A DNA stretch of 64,000 nucleotides from JAHELQ01 sp965603365 (GCA_965603365.1 CBFDCR010000013.1:21490-85489); one strand, 5' to 3'. Numbered from the stretch's first letter, positions 15,734 to 26,012 are shown. Made by a program: numbers and translations. The notes: a model not told the origin generated them from the sequence alone.

Positions 15734-18121
15734 ATGTATAAGATAGTTTGGGATCTGGAAAATAATGGAGTCTTGCTTTCCGACGAGGCAACAAATCACT
15801 GCATAATATCCCCAAGACCGGTCTTCTTTGAAGAACTCGATTTATTGGGATTTTATGAGTACTGGGAATATCCAAAATCAAAGAATCCATTGCTCTGGGC
15901 AATAGAACGGAAATATTACTACAAGGGCAAGATTGTGGCTGAAGCAAGAGGGGGGAATATTTTTGATAAACCTCAAATTGTAGTAACTGATGAGGGAAAG
16001 AACTTGACTCTCGAGGCCATGGACATAGAGGGTATCGTAAAAAGCAACAAAGATGCGCTTTTTGTTTTAGAGAATGAATCGATGGATTTTATTGAACATA
16101 CTTTCAATATATACAGGGAGAAACAGAATAAAATAGATTTGTTTGTCACTTCATACAGCGGCGGCAAAGACTCACAGGTAATCCTGGATTTGGTCGGCAG
16201 GATTATTCCACCGGATGATTATATCGTAACCTATACGGATACGGGGATGGAACTCCCTTCAACCCACCAGGCATTTAATCAAACAAAAAAATATTATCAG
16301 TCAATTTATCCAGACTTAAACTTTTACATCGCACAAAATGAACAAAGCACCAGGAGTTATTGGGAACAATTTGGCCCCCCCAGTAGATTTCATAGGTGGT
16401 GCTGCTCGGTTACCAAAACGGCTCCATTCGGACGGTTGGTAAAAAATATATTTAACTCCGGGAAACAGCCATATGCATTGGTTTTTGAAGGTATTAGGGC
16501 AGAAGAGAGCAGCCAACGGGAACAATACGAAAGAATCGGCAAAGGTGTTAAGCACTCGACGATCATCAATGCCAGACCGATCCTGTATTGGAATAGTACA
16601 GAAGTATATTTATATCTTTTTTATAGGAAGCTGTATTTAAACCAGGGATATCGTTTTGGCTTATCAAGGGTAGGATGCGCTGTTTGTCCATTTTCTTCCG
16701 ATTGGTCCGAGTTCATTCTCGGCAGAAAGCATCCTGAATTAATGGATGATTATATTCAAATCATTTACAATCAAACCGGGATGATAGGAATCAAAGATGA
16801 GAATAAAAAACGAAAATATATTAAAGAAGGCAATTGGAAAAAAAGGGCCGGTGGTAAAGGAAAAATTCCAGACGATTCGAGAATAGACATCATCATGCAA
16901 ACGCCGGATTTAGAGGCAGTATTAACAAATCCGAAAGAGAATATATTCGAATGGATGAAGTTGGCCGGCGCCATTGCTTCAAAAAGAGTTGACAATAAGA
17001 CCGTAGGGGAAATAAAAATAAGAAATGAGATATTCAAATTTTCACTGGTGGAAAACAATATAAGAGGAACCAAAAAACTGATTTTCAAAATATTTAACAT
17101 CTCACAAGATCCAATTTTTTTGAGCAAAATAAAAAGAATTCTCTACAAGGCCACTTACTGTATCCACTGCGAATCATGTGAAGTCGAATGCCCGACAGGT
17201 GCTTTAACTGTAGTCCCTGGAGTTAAGATCGATATCAAAAAATGTTCACACTGTGGAAACTGTATCGGCTTTACCAGCAAAGGATGTTTAATGGCTAAAT
17301 CGATAGACATACCCGAAGGAGGAGGTAAAATGAAAACCAAAACGTCTGGCCTCGACAAATACTCTACGTTTGGCCTTAGAGAAAAATGGCTGAGATCGTA
17401 TTTAAATAATATTGAGTCCTGGTTTGAAACCGATAATCTCCTGGGCTCCAAACAAATTCCTGCGGTGATCAATTGGCTGCGGGATGCCGAGCTCTTAAAT
17501 AGAAACGATAAAAAACCCGGTCAAATCGGACTAAAAATGCGAGATACCATTTCTAAAGATATCAACCTTGTCTGGGAGATAATATGGATCAATCTATATT
17601 ACAATGCAAACATAGTCAAATGGTTTGTCGATGAAACGGCATTCAATGAAAGGAAATCAAAAAATGAACTTCTGGCAAACCTTCAAGATTCATTCCCCGA
17701 TCATTCAGGAGGAACGTTAAATAATCCCCTGACAGCCCTATTGAATACTTTATCGGAGTGCACTTCGACTACTATTAACAGGATAGGAAAAGTCGAAAAA
17801 AAGGGAAATTCATACAAGAGTATACACAGATTGCCCTGTGATAATATCAACCCAATCTCTATTGCCTACTCTCTATATCGCTTCGCTCACGATAAAAATC
17901 GTTACAATCTTACGGTGAGTGAATTTTATAGAGATGAACAAAAAGCGGGGCCACACAAACTCTTTGGAATTTCGAGGGAGAAGTTTGCAAATATTCTAAG
18001 GGGGTTGCAGGAAAATAAAGACAAAATTGTCCAGGTTGACCTGGTCGCAGGCCTGGATAACATATTTCTCAGGGAAGACATCGATTATATTGAACTATTA
18101 AATATATTAATGGAGAATTGA
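15734..18121 (+). CDS. brxP: BREX-4 BrxP: PAPS reductase-like protein with ferredoxin and DUF4007-like parts
   Basis: A 795-residue protein. The ATP-pyrophosphatase loop SGGKDS (residues 142-147) starts a PAPS reductase/DndC-like domain, with DTGMELPSTHQAF, WCCSVTKTAPF, GIRAEESSQRE and VGCAVCPFSSDW supplying cysteines and substrate motifs. A two-cluster ferredoxin-like insert follows (CIHCESCEVECP from residue 476; CSHCGNCIG near 503). The last third, from STFGLREKWLRSYL, resembles DUF4007, which occurs with DNA phosphorothioation genes. In BREX type 4, brxP takes the place of the methyltransferase of other BREX types. The likely role is sulphur-based or other marking of self DNA; that chemistry is inferred. 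First gene of the operon. Confidence 0.88.
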   Translation: MYKIVWDLENNGVLLSDEATNHCIISPRPVFFEELDLLGFYEYWEYPKSKNPLLWAIERKYYYKGKIVAEARGGNIFDKPQIVVTDEGKNLTLEAMDIEGIVKSNKDALFVLENESMDFIEHTFNIYREKQNKIDLFVTSYSGGKDSQVILDLVGRIIPPDDYIVTYTDTGMELPSTHQAFNQTKKYYQSIYPDLNFYIAQNEQSTRSYWEQFGPPSRFHRWCCSVTKTAPFGRLVKNIFNSGKQPYALVFEGIRAEESSQREQYERIGKGVKHSTIINARPILYWNSTEVYLYLFYRKLYLNQGYRFGLSRVGCAVCPFSSDWSEFILGRKHPELMDDYIQIIYNQTGMIGIKDENKKRKYIKEGNWKKRAGGKGKIPDDSRIDIIMQTPDLEAVLTNPKENIFEWMKLAGAIASKRVDNKTVGEIKIRNEIFKFSLVENNIRGTKKLIFKIFNISQDPIFLSKIKRILYKATYCIHCESCEVECPTGALTVVPGVKIDIKKCSHCGNCIGFTSKGCLMAKSIDIPEGGGKMKTKTSGLDKYSTFGLREKWLRSYLNNIESWFETDNLLGSKQIPAVINWLRDAELLNRNDKKPGQIGLKMRDTISKDINLVWEIIWINLYYNANIVKWFVDETAFNERKSKNELLANLQDSFPDHSGGTLNNPLTALLNTLSECTSTTINRIGKVEKKGNSYKSIHRLPCDNINPISIAYSLYRFAHDKNRYNLTVSEFYRDEQKAGPHKLFGISREKFANILRGLQENKDKIVQVDLVAGLDNIFLREDIDYIELLNILMEN

Positions 18122-18124
18122 ACC

Positions 18125-21100
18125 ATGAAATACGCCGACATTATGGGGCTGCACGAATACTTCCAGCCAGTTTATAATATGGAAGATGAATCGCACGACT
18201 ATTGGAGACAGTTTATCCCCAATGAGCAATTCTACAATCTCCTGGATACCACGATGGCTGCATTGGAATCAGCGGAGCCAAAACAAAAAAAATCTTTATG
18301 GGTTCAAGGGGCTTATGGCACCGGGAAGAGTCATGCATCCGGTGTCATAAAGCATCTATTATGGGATGACCACAACCTTATAAAAGATTATTTGGACTCC
18401 ATCGAAAACGTCCAGTTGCGGCAAAAAATAAAAAACTACAGATCAAGGCACAAAATAGTTCCGGTAGTTCTCATCGGGGTCGGCAATATAACCAATAACA
18501 GGACCCTGGCCCTGGAGATAGAGAGGGCAGTAAAGAAATCTCTTTCCCAATACGACATAAGCGTCCAAACCAAAAGTGACTTTGAGAGGATGCTTGAGAA
18601 ATTAGAAACAGATGATTACCTATCCATCTCCTGGGATACTATTATTAGAGAAAACGACGAACTTAATATCATCGTTCGTGACAAAAATGATATTATTGGC
18701 AGACTCAAAGACTACGATGTCGATATTCTAAGTATCCTGGAAAATATTTTTGACAGCAGGGGTCATCATTTCTCTCATGAAAAGATATCGAAATGGCTGG
18801 CTGAAGTTAGCGATGAGATTGTTCGTCAACAAAAAGCTTCCGGCATGATGCTCCTCTGGGACGAATTCACGCCACTTTTAGAATTGGAAAACAGCAGCGG
18901 GATTTTAGAACAGATTCAAGATATAGCCGAGCTCAGCAGGAACAAAAATGTTTTTCTATACTTAATCAGCCATCGAAGGCCCTCTCAAACCAAAAATCTC
19001 GCCCAGGAAGATATAGATAAAATTCGAGGAAGATTCCACGACATCCACTATTCCATGGAACCGATTACCACCTACCACATCATGGCGGCATCAATAAAAA
19101 AATATGAGGGCTGGAGAGAACAAAAAGAGAAAGTATACGACCGGGATAATAATTTAGATGAACTCATCAATCGGATTACCGACAATCAAAGTACCAGTGC
19201 CAAAAACAAACTGTGCGATCTCTATCCGATTCACCCCTATTCTGCCTATTTGTCTACCTTTATATCAAGAGATTTGGGCTCAACAGAGAGGAGCATATTT
19301 ACTTTTTTGTATGACGATAAAAACGGTTTCGCACATTTTATCACCAACGAAATCAAAGAAGACTCACTCCTCACGCCGGATTATTTATGGGATTTCTTTC
19401 TCAATGAATTTGAAAATGATCCCCAGGCGAGATTCTCACAAATCTTAGACAAGTATCGTTTGTATGAAAAAAACCTGCAAGCGGTTGGAGAACACTATGT
19501 ACGGGTTTTTAAGGGAATTTTAATCCTGAATATACTCTACAAAGTGGTTGAAACCGGAAGTAGAGAAAATTCATTGGTAAATCCATCTTTCGACAACATC
19601 AAATCTCTATTCAGGAGTTCCGATATCGAACTTAAAGTGGAAGGGGTGTTAGATTATATTGATAAAAAAGAAATTATTCAGAAGAATCCAGACGATCTAT
19701 TCCTCATTGCCTTTACCGATCTCCCTCACAGGGAGGTAGAAGAGGAAAAGAAAAAGATTAAAACCCAATACCGGGACCCCGTAAAGATCATTAATACCGG
19801 GAAAATTAAAGACAAATTTGAATCGATCTTTGAAAATATTCTTAGAGAGAAAGAAATACGCTTTTTCTCCTGTGTTGAGGATAACGAGTACATTTTAAAA
19901 AGCAAGTTGGGGAGAGAATTTAGATCAAATCATACGCTTCATATCGCCGCTTTTTTATTAATGGAGGAAGCCGAACGAGAGGAAAACATTCCAATTATCA
20001 AAAAAATTTCAAATGAAGATGAATTCCATAATATTATTTTTGTTTTATTTGAAGAATCCTTCGGAGAAAGAGATTATTCCCGTTTTATTGATTATATGGC
20101 CAGGAGCCACGTCAGCAGTAATCATAACTATGAAGAAAACGCAGCCAGCTTAGAAGATTACGGGCAAAAAATTGTACTCGATTGGCATGGAAGAATTCGT
20201 CACCGGTATTTTAAGATATTCTTTAATGGCAGCGAAAGAGCCAACCTGGTATCCAGGATCGGTGCAGTCATTAACAATGAGATTTCCCCCCTCATCTTCA
20301 ATTCAGGCATTGATGCCGTAAATGATCTCAGGAAACATCAGACCATCTGGAAATTTCAGACAACAAAAGCAATTTTAGATACCTTCTTTTCTGCCGACTC
20401 CAGGGCATACCTGGAAAAAAAGACCTCTAATGCACCCTACATCTATCTACGCCCTCTTCTGAAAGATGCAAAAGGTGAATACATCGTCCATGAAAACCTC
20501 AATATTAAAGAGAATATTGAAGAACGTCATCCATTATTTAAAATTTCAAAAGAGATCGAAAAAAAATTTAACGAATTAAAAACAAGATCCCTGTTTAATT
20601 TAGGGGAAGAATTGGAATTTTTAACAAAACCGCCCTACGGCATTTATACCAACATGCCCAATATGGCTCTATTTGGTTTTTTGATGCGGCCATACAACGG
20701 GAAACTAAATGAATCGGGAACCGGCAAACTCATCGAAAACTCATTGATGAAAGATAAATTAATCGAAATGTTTGACTACTGGCAAAAAAACAAAGGCCGA
20801 GAAAATCTGAACGTCCGTTTCGGCTCGGAAGAAGAGAAGGAATTGATTCGCCTATTAAAAGATATCTTCGACTTTAAAAAGGATGAGAGTATTAACGATC
20901 CCCGCTGGGAAATCAGGACTTATATAAAAAAAATTGGCTTTCCTTTATGGTCTTTAAAATACGCCACAGAAAAGAAAGTTATTCAAAACTTTGCCGAGGA
21001 GATGTTTAAATTGGTAAAAACCATTGATAAAGAGATTGGACTTGAAGATACTCGTAAATTAATTGATTTAATAAAAGATTACACACTCGACATAAAATTA

Positions 21101-21508
21101 TTTCTTCAAGAAAAAAAGAACTTTGAACAGGGTTTTAAGGCATTTCTTAAAGAAATTGAAAAAGTTAACATCGACGACCACGAATTTAGAGAGGTCGTTG
21201 ACTATTTATATAACCACCTGCAGGAAGAAATATGCGATTGGGAAGAGTTAAAAGTAGAGTCAAATGTAAAAGACTGGCGACTCGAAAAGACTCCAAAAGT
21301 AGTCTCACCGGGCCCCGGTTCCCCAGGCGGCGGCGCTCCCGGTCCCTATGGATCCCCTGTAATACCGACACCACAATCAAAGGAGAACGCCATCAAAAAA
21401 ATAAATTCTTACCATGGCGATTTAATCTCTTTAAAGCAAAAACTCATAAAAATTATTGAGGAGAACCCTTCTATTTCACCGATAATAGAGAGGTATTTTG
21501 AATCATGA
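18125..21508 (+). CDS. brxC: BREX-4 ATPase BrxC/PglY-like
   Basis: A large 1127-residue P-loop ATPase with Walker A GAYGTGKSHA (residues 62-71) and a Walker B-like MMLLWDEFTPLL (about 240-251), followed by SHRRPSQTKN. The N-terminal IMGLHEYFQPVYNMEDES segment is typical of BREX-associated DUF499/BrxC-like proteins. Much of the C-terminal half is helical and charged. A Gly/Pro-rich linker (SPGPGSPGGGAPGPYGSP, near residue 1065) precedes a short terminal helix. It begins three bases after brxP and overlaps pglZ by four bases. In BREX, BrxC/PglY is the core ATPase working with PglZ. Confidence 0.88.
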   Translation: MKYADIMGLHEYFQPVYNMEDESHDYWRQFIPNEQFYNLLDTTMAALESAEPKQKKSLWVQGAYGTGKSHASGVIKHLLWDDHNLIKDYLDSIENVQLRQKIKNYRSRHKIVPVVLIGVGNITNNRTLALEIERAVKKSLSQYDISVQTKSDFERMLEKLETDDYLSISWDTIIRENDELNIIVRDKNDIIGRLKDYDVDILSILENIFDSRGHHFSHEKISKWLAEVSDEIVRQQKASGMMLLWDEFTPLLELENSSGILEQIQDIAELSRNKNVFLYLISHRRPSQTKNLAQEDIDKIRGRFHDIHYSMEPITTYHIMAASIKKYEGWREQKEKVYDRDNNLDELINRITDNQSTSAKNKLCDLYPIHPYSAYLSTFISRDLGSTERSIFTFLYDDKNGFAHFITNEIKEDSLLTPDYLWDFFLNEFENDPQARFSQILDKYRLYEKNLQAVGEHYVRVFKGILILNILYKVVETGSRENSLVNPSFDNIKSLFRSSDIELKVEGVLDYIDKKEIIQKNPDDLFLIAFTDLPHREVEEEKKKIKTQYRDPVKIINTGKIKDKFESIFENILREKEIRFFSCVEDNEYILKSKLGREFRSNHTLHIAAFLLMEEAEREENIPIIKKISNEDEFHNIIFVLFEESFGERDYSRFIDYMARSHVSSNHNYEENAASLEDYGQKIVLDWHGRIRHRYFKIFFNGSERANLVSRIGAVINNEISPLIFNSGIDAVNDLRKHQTIWKFQTTKAILDTFFSADSRAYLEKKTSNAPYIYLRPLLKDAKGEYIVHENLNIKENIEERHPLFKISKEIEKKFNELKTRSLFNLGEELEFLTKPPYGIYTNMPNMALFGFLMRPYNGKLNESGTGKLIENSLMKDKLIEMFDYWQKNKGRENLNVRFGSEEEKELIRLLKDIFDFKKDESINDPRWEIRTYIKKIGFPLWSLKYATEKKVIQNFAEEMFKLVKTIDKEIGLEDTRKLIDLIKDYTLDIKLFLQEKKNFEQGFKAFLKEIEKVNIDDHEFREVVDYLYNHLQEEICDWEELKVESNVKDWRLEKTPKVVSPGPGSPGGGAPGPYGSPVIPTPQSKENAIKKINSYHGDLISLKQKLIKIIEENPSISPIIERYFES

Positions 21509-23877
21509 TGCCGGTGAAATCCTTTGAAGACCCCGACAGCCTCATCGATGAAGTGCGGCATGATCAGGATTCCATGAAAACGTGGGACAATCGATTTCCC
21601 GTTCGTTTTATCTTCCTTTACTCTTTCTCCACCTTAAGAGAACTCATATCCCGGTTAAATGGCATGGATATTAGAATGTTTGAATTACAGGAGTATCTCT
21701 CCCAGGATGACGGGTGGTTCACCAAAGATGACTTAATAGACATTGTAAAAAACATTGAAAATAACAGCATTGTCATCCCCTTTTCGGAGATCGCAAGATT
21801 CTTTAAAAAAGAGGATTTCAATAATATCTTTAGCAGACTTTTAACGATAGAGAATTTTAGAAATAACTTTATGAGAAGGATCTATTTGCCTTTAATGGGA
21901 CTTAGGGAGCGTTTCGAAAGAGATTTCCAGGAAAGTTTTTACAGGAGGGGAGAATGTCCCCCCATATGGGAAGTTAAAGAAGAGCGTTTTAGTACCATAA
22001 AGATTTTTCTATTCAACGAGAAGCTCGACGATTGTAACAAGTTGAAAATCCCTGTCATTCAAAACTCTCGACAGTGGCTAAGCTTGTGGAAGCAACCCGA
22101 AAGCCCATCATTCTTATGCTTTTCCCGGAGTCTAAATTATCTATATAAGAATGCACTTCCCGACCAGATGTTTGACATCGAAAAAATCGAAAACAAAAAA
22201 GACTTCATTAAAAAAATATTCGACTTAGAATTTCCGATCTCCTTCGACTCAAGAGAGGGCAATCATTGGCACAGGATGATCAAGATACTAGGAGACGAAG
22301 GACACGCAACATTTCAAGAGATAATCAGGACAAACTTTAATATCTCAGAAATAAATGAGACGGACATCATAAAACTATGGATAGAAAATGACGACGATTT
22401 TAAAAGGTGGCTGCTTAAAAGTTACACCCTGAGCCAGGCAAGCTGGGGGAAGAAATATTTATACGACATAATTCAAGGCCTGGATAACCTCGACACCGAC
22501 TCATTGCTAAAAAATCTCTGGTTATCTATCTTCGATCAAAAAGAGTCAGGCCCACACATTCGAGAGAGACAGAGACTCCTCAAGGCCGCGTATAAAACAA
22601 AAAAAATCCCCCTGTCCCGGCAAACAGAAAATAAAATTAAAAGAAAAATCGAGGAGATTGATGATAGCCAGGTTAAATTAAACTTAACAACCGGGATATT
22701 GGCCTTTGAAAAATGTCTATTAATCAAATTATTGGTGGAAGAAGACTTCAAAAATATCGATTTCTTGAAGGAAAAATATCCACATCTATACTTTTATTTC
22801 AAAGACAGCAGTTTTAACGACTTAGAAGAAAAACACAAATGGATTCGGGAGTATTTTAAAGAATATAAACGAGCAAAGCTAAAAAATGAATATTCGGCCG
22901 ACATTCAGGACCAGATAAACAGGATGAATTCAAATCAAGATGATTTTTTCAATTGGTATTACAGCTTCCCTCAGGTTAAAGAAATCACCAAAGACCTTAA
23001 AGTAGACAACATGATATGGATCGACGCATTGGGAGTAGAGTGGACTTCACTGATAGAAAGTATCCTTAAAGAGAGAGGATATCAAATAGAAAAAAAATTA
23101 ATCGGCAAGGTGCATCTTCCGTCCATAACCGAAACCAATCGATACAATGCAGACTGCATCCAGGAATTCGATAACCTGATTCATTCCTCCGGTCATTACC
23201 GGCACCCTCAAAGTATCGTTGATGAGATCGAAAAGATTGCGGAAATTTTAGAAACAAAGATTGTACTGGATAAAAACCAAAAAATAGCCATCACTTCTGA
23301 CCATGGAAGTTCCGCACTGGTCAGATTGGCATCCAGGCAAAAATATGATTTTAAAGATGCCAAACATGAAGGCAGGTATATCGAGTTAAATGATAAAGCG
23401 AACGATTCAGGCGGGGAAGACTATGTTATCTTCAAAAACGAAAACAACAAAAAACTCTATATGGTGGCTTCAAAGCACCAATCACTCCACCAGAAGCCTA
23501 CCAGGGAGGTTCACGGTGGGTGTACCCCTGAAGAAGTGTTGGTCCCGATCATTATTGTTTCAAATCCACCCAAAGTCCATCAACCGGGTGGTTATGAAAT
23601 CGATCCTGATGTATTTAAGATATCCAGGATGCCCCAAAAGAATCCCACCCTTTCACTCTCAATAGAACCGGAACCGACTCAAAGACCGCTTTTAGTGGAC
23701 AAATCAGAGATTACATATGAATTAGAGTTTCATTCAAATGATGAAAAATGGCATTTAGAATTTCCAAAAAACATAAAATCTGGCCAACATATTCTCGACT
23801 TAAAGATCGGGGATTTTCGGAAACAAATAGTTGTAACAATCACCGGAGGTTTGGTTGAAAAGGAGGATCTATTTTGA
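21505..23877 (+). CDS. pglZ: BREX-4 alkaline-phosphatase-like protein PglZ
   Basis: A 790-residue protein with a PglZ domain in the C-terminal half. DNMIWIDALGVEWTSLIES (near 500) carries the metal-binding Asp, IAITSDHGSSALVRLAS (near 594) the second metal site, and HQSLHQKPTREVHGGCTPEE the late His region. PglZ is present in every BREX type and marks such loci; it is an alkaline-phosphatase superfamily member whose substrate is unknown. ATGA overlap with brxC at the start, and TTGA overlap with brxL at the end, keep translation coupled. Confidence 0.92.
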   Translation: MMPVKSFEDPDSLIDEVRHDQDSMKTWDNRFPVRFIFLYSFSTLRELISRLNGMDIRMFELQEYLSQDDGWFTKDDLIDIVKNIENNSIVIPFSEIARFFKKEDFNNIFSRLLTIENFRNNFMRRIYLPLMGLRERFERDFQESFYRRGECPPIWEVKEERFSTIKIFLFNEKLDDCNKLKIPVIQNSRQWLSLWKQPESPSFLCFSRSLNYLYKNALPDQMFDIEKIENKKDFIKKIFDLEFPISFDSREGNHWHRMIKILGDEGHATFQEIIRTNFNISEINETDIIKLWIENDDDFKRWLLKSYTLSQASWGKKYLYDIIQGLDNLDTDSLLKNLWLSIFDQKESGPHIRERQRLLKAAYKTKKIPLSRQTENKIKRKIEEIDDSQVKLNLTTGILAFEKCLLIKLLVEEDFKNIDFLKEKYPHLYFYFKDSSFNDLEEKHKWIREYFKEYKRAKLKNEYSADIQDQINRMNSNQDDFFNWYYSFPQVKEITKDLKVDNMIWIDALGVEWTSLIESILKERGYQIEKKLIGKVHLPSITETNRYNADCIQEFDNLIHSSGHYRHPQSIVDEIEKIAEILETKIVLDKNQKIAITSDHGSSALVRLASRQKYDFKDAKHEGRYIELNDKANDSGGEDYVIFKNENNKKLYMVASKHQSLHQKPTREVHGGCTPEEVLVPIIIVSNPPKVHQPGGYEIDPDVFKISRMPQKNPTLSLSIEPEPTQRPLLVDKSEITYELEFHSNDEKWHLEFPKNIKSGQHILDLKIGDFRKQIVVTITGGLVEKEDLF

Positions 23878-25307
23878 GTACATTGGACGACAAGATAAAA
23901 AGTGTATTTGTGGATGAATCTGTCTATAAGACAGCAGACAGGTATAGAATCTTTTCAGGAAAAAATTTACCGTCCTTCATCAAAGACTGGCTTATCAAAA
24001 AATTCACCGACGAATTTGGTTACCTGGACAAGGGTGGGCTGCTGCAATTCATCGATAGCCACATCCCCCAAAAAGATAGCTCCATCAAGAACCGACTAAG
24101 AACCCACCGGGAACAAGTCAGGATATTGACACGATTTGTCGTAGAAACGGACATTAAGAATGATCTATTGAAATTCTCGATCCCGGATTTAGGAGTAAAA
24201 TCCAATGAGGGAAGAATTCCCGATCATATCGCCAAAAAACACAAAGAATTAACAGACGGCGAGAGATGGGGAGTCATTACTTTAACCTATATCCCTCCAG
24301 AGGGTATGGAAAAGGGAATAATCGAATTAATAGATTTCAAACCGTTTAAACCTTACAGCGTTGATATAAATTATTTTAGAGAAGTAAGAAAAGAGTTTAG
24401 TACAGAGGAGTGGATCGATTTATTAATTAAATCTATGGAGTACGATCCCGGGGGATTTAGCTCTCTAACACAGAAGCTCTTATTTTTAAGTAGATTGCTG
24501 ATTTTTGTTGAGCCGAGATTAAACATGATTGAACTGGCCCCCAAGGGAACCGGGAAATCGTATGTCTTTGGGAATCTGAGCAAATATGGCTGGTTAATCA
24601 GTGGTGGTATTGTATCCAGGGCAAAACTGTTTTACGACATTGCCAGGAATGCAATGGGAATTATTACGATGTACGACTTTGTTGCCATGGACGAAATCCA
24701 GACTATAAAATTTTCTGAACCATCTGAATTGAAGGGAGCCCTGAAAAGCTACCTGGAATCAGGTGTATTCACCGTAGCAAAAGTGAGACAATCGTCTCCC
24801 GCCGGATTAATCCTCATGGGAAATTTAACCCTGGACAAAAATAAACATCCCATTAGAAAAAAATACCTGTTTGAACTTCCCGAGGTTTTCAGGGAGTCCG
24901 CCCTGTTGGACCGTTTCCACGGATTTATAGAAGGTTGGAGACTACCCAGAATCAGGGAAGACTTAAAAGTAAAAGGATATACTCTAAATGTCGAATACTT
25001 TTCGGAAATTCTTCATAATCTAAGAGGTATCTCAGACTTTTCGGCTGTCGTAAGCGAATTGCTCGAAATTCCCAAAACTGCCGATACCAGGGATAGTACT
25101 GCCATCCAGAGGCTAACAACTGCGTATTTAAAATTGCTTTTTCCCCAAATAAAGAGCCCTCAAGATATAGATAAAAATGAATTCAACACCTTCTGTTTGT
25201 TGCCAGCCCTCGAAAAACGTAAAATTATTCGAGAACAGCTTTACCTCCTGGATCAGGAATACAGCGATGAACTTCCAGACATAAGAGTTAGAACAAATTT
25301 GAGTTAA
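23874..25307 (+). CDS. brxL: BREX-4 Lon-like ATPase BrxL
   Basis: A 477-residue AAA+ protein of the BrxL family, the shorter type found in BREX-4. It has Walker A APKGTGKSYVFGNLS (about 221-235) and Walker B YDFVAMDEIQTIKF (about 265-278), followed by sensor and arginine-finger-like ALLDRFHGFIEGW. The start is a TTG at 23874 with a strong AAGGAGG just upstream and a four-base overlap with the pglZ stop; no closer ATG preserves the N-terminus. BrxL forms DNA-binding ring assemblies needed for phage exclusion in other BREX types. Last gene of the operon. Confidence 0.9.
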   Translation: MSTLDDKIKSVFVDESVYKTADRYRIFSGKNLPSFIKDWLIKKFTDEFGYLDKGGLLQFIDSHIPQKDSSIKNRLRTHREQVRILTRFVVETDIKNDLLKFSIPDLGVKSNEGRIPDHIAKKHKELTDGERWGVITLTYIPPEGMEKGIIELIDFKPFKPYSVDINYFREVRKEFSTEEWIDLLIKSMEYDPGGFSSLTQKLLFLSRLLIFVEPRLNMIELAPKGTGKSYVFGNLSKYGWLISGGIVSRAKLFYDIARNAMGIITMYDFVAMDEIQTIKFSEPSELKGALKSYLESGVFTVAKVRQSSPAGLILMGNLTLDKNKHPIRKKYLFELPEVFRESALLDRFHGFIEGWRLPRIREDLKVKGYTLNVEYFSEILHNLRGISDFSAVVSELLEIPKTADTRDSTAIQRLTTAYLKLLFPQIKSPQDIDKNEFNTFCLLPALEKRKIIREQLYLLDQEYSDELPDIRVRTNLS

Positions 25308-25339
25308 AAAGAGAAATGAAGTGGGAGTTCCGGGGTATT

Positions 25340-25838
25340 TCATCTTTTTATGACCATTTCTTTATCGATTATTCTAAGAACCTCCTCGCCTTCCGTCTCC
25401 TGGACAGTAAAGAAAACAGAGTTGTTTTTAATACACCTGAGCTTGTGCTTCAAAGGAAAACGGCACCCGTTTAACCGGAAGACATCAATATACCGGTTCC
25501 AATGCCCCAATACTGAAGGTTTTATGCCGCCGCCAATGGGATTTAACCGCCTCCACATACACATTTCCCTGGCCGTCGCATTGTATGTGGGAGATACCGT
25601 CCCAGTTTTTCCATTCCAATCGGCACGGCCATAACCGGACAAAATGTCCGTCCTCTGGCGAAAACACCGATATCCGTTTATTACCGCCTGCCATTTCGGT
25701 AACATAGAGCATCGAATCCTTCGGATTGATCACAAACCATCCAGGCCTCTTAATATCCCCCGGGCCTTCGCCTTTCCGAGCGATCTTGATTAACTCGTTT
25801 CCTTCGGAAGAGTACTTAACGATCTGGCAATTAACCAT
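25340..25838 (-). pseudogene. Broken 6-bladed beta-propeller protein
   Basis: Two overlapping minus-strand frames together make a decayed propeller. One (25838 down to 25485) reads KYSSEGNELIKIARKGEGPGDI, then YVTEMAGGNKRISVFSPEDG and QCDGQGNVYVEAV. The other (to 25340) continues with IDVFRLNGCRFPLKH and ends EVLRIIDKEMVIKR. The RKGEGPGD motif is typical of 6-bladed beta-propeller/NHL proteins. The frame changes near 25500-25560 and the N-terminal signal region is missing. The remaining 25839-26012 stretch holds only a candidate promoter. Confidence 0.65.
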
Positions 25839-25976
25839 AGAAATATTCGTTCTCTTTTAACACCCGTCAAAGCTTAATTTATAGGTGATACAGGAAAGTT
25901 GATAGTGTTTCTTATCGTCTAAAATACTATTTGTTCCCCGGTTTGCATTGGTACTACCTGGCTTGTTTGTATTCAA

Positions 25977-26005
25977 TTTCGGGTTGAACCCAAAGATGAC
26001 ATAAT
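25977..26005 (+). promoter_or_regulatory. Weak candidate promoter of the caspase cluster
   Basis: TTTCGG (25977-25982), a 17-bp spacer and CATAAT (26000-26005). The ATG at 26013 is eight bases after the -10 box, matching the leaderless geometry of other genes here. The -35 box is poor. Confidence 0.35.
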
Positions 26006-26012
26006 CAAACTG

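Noticed and set aside
15366..15947. Minus-strand 193-codon ORF upstream of brxP
   Set aside because: Only the middle part resembles RadC; the rest is antisense to brxP or noncoding, so it is listed as a remnant, not a gene.
15734..18121. Stand-alone assimilatory PAPS reductase or a Dnd operon
   Set aside because: The gene is coupled to brxC, pglZ and brxL, and no dndB/D/E genes are present, so BREX type 4 fits better.
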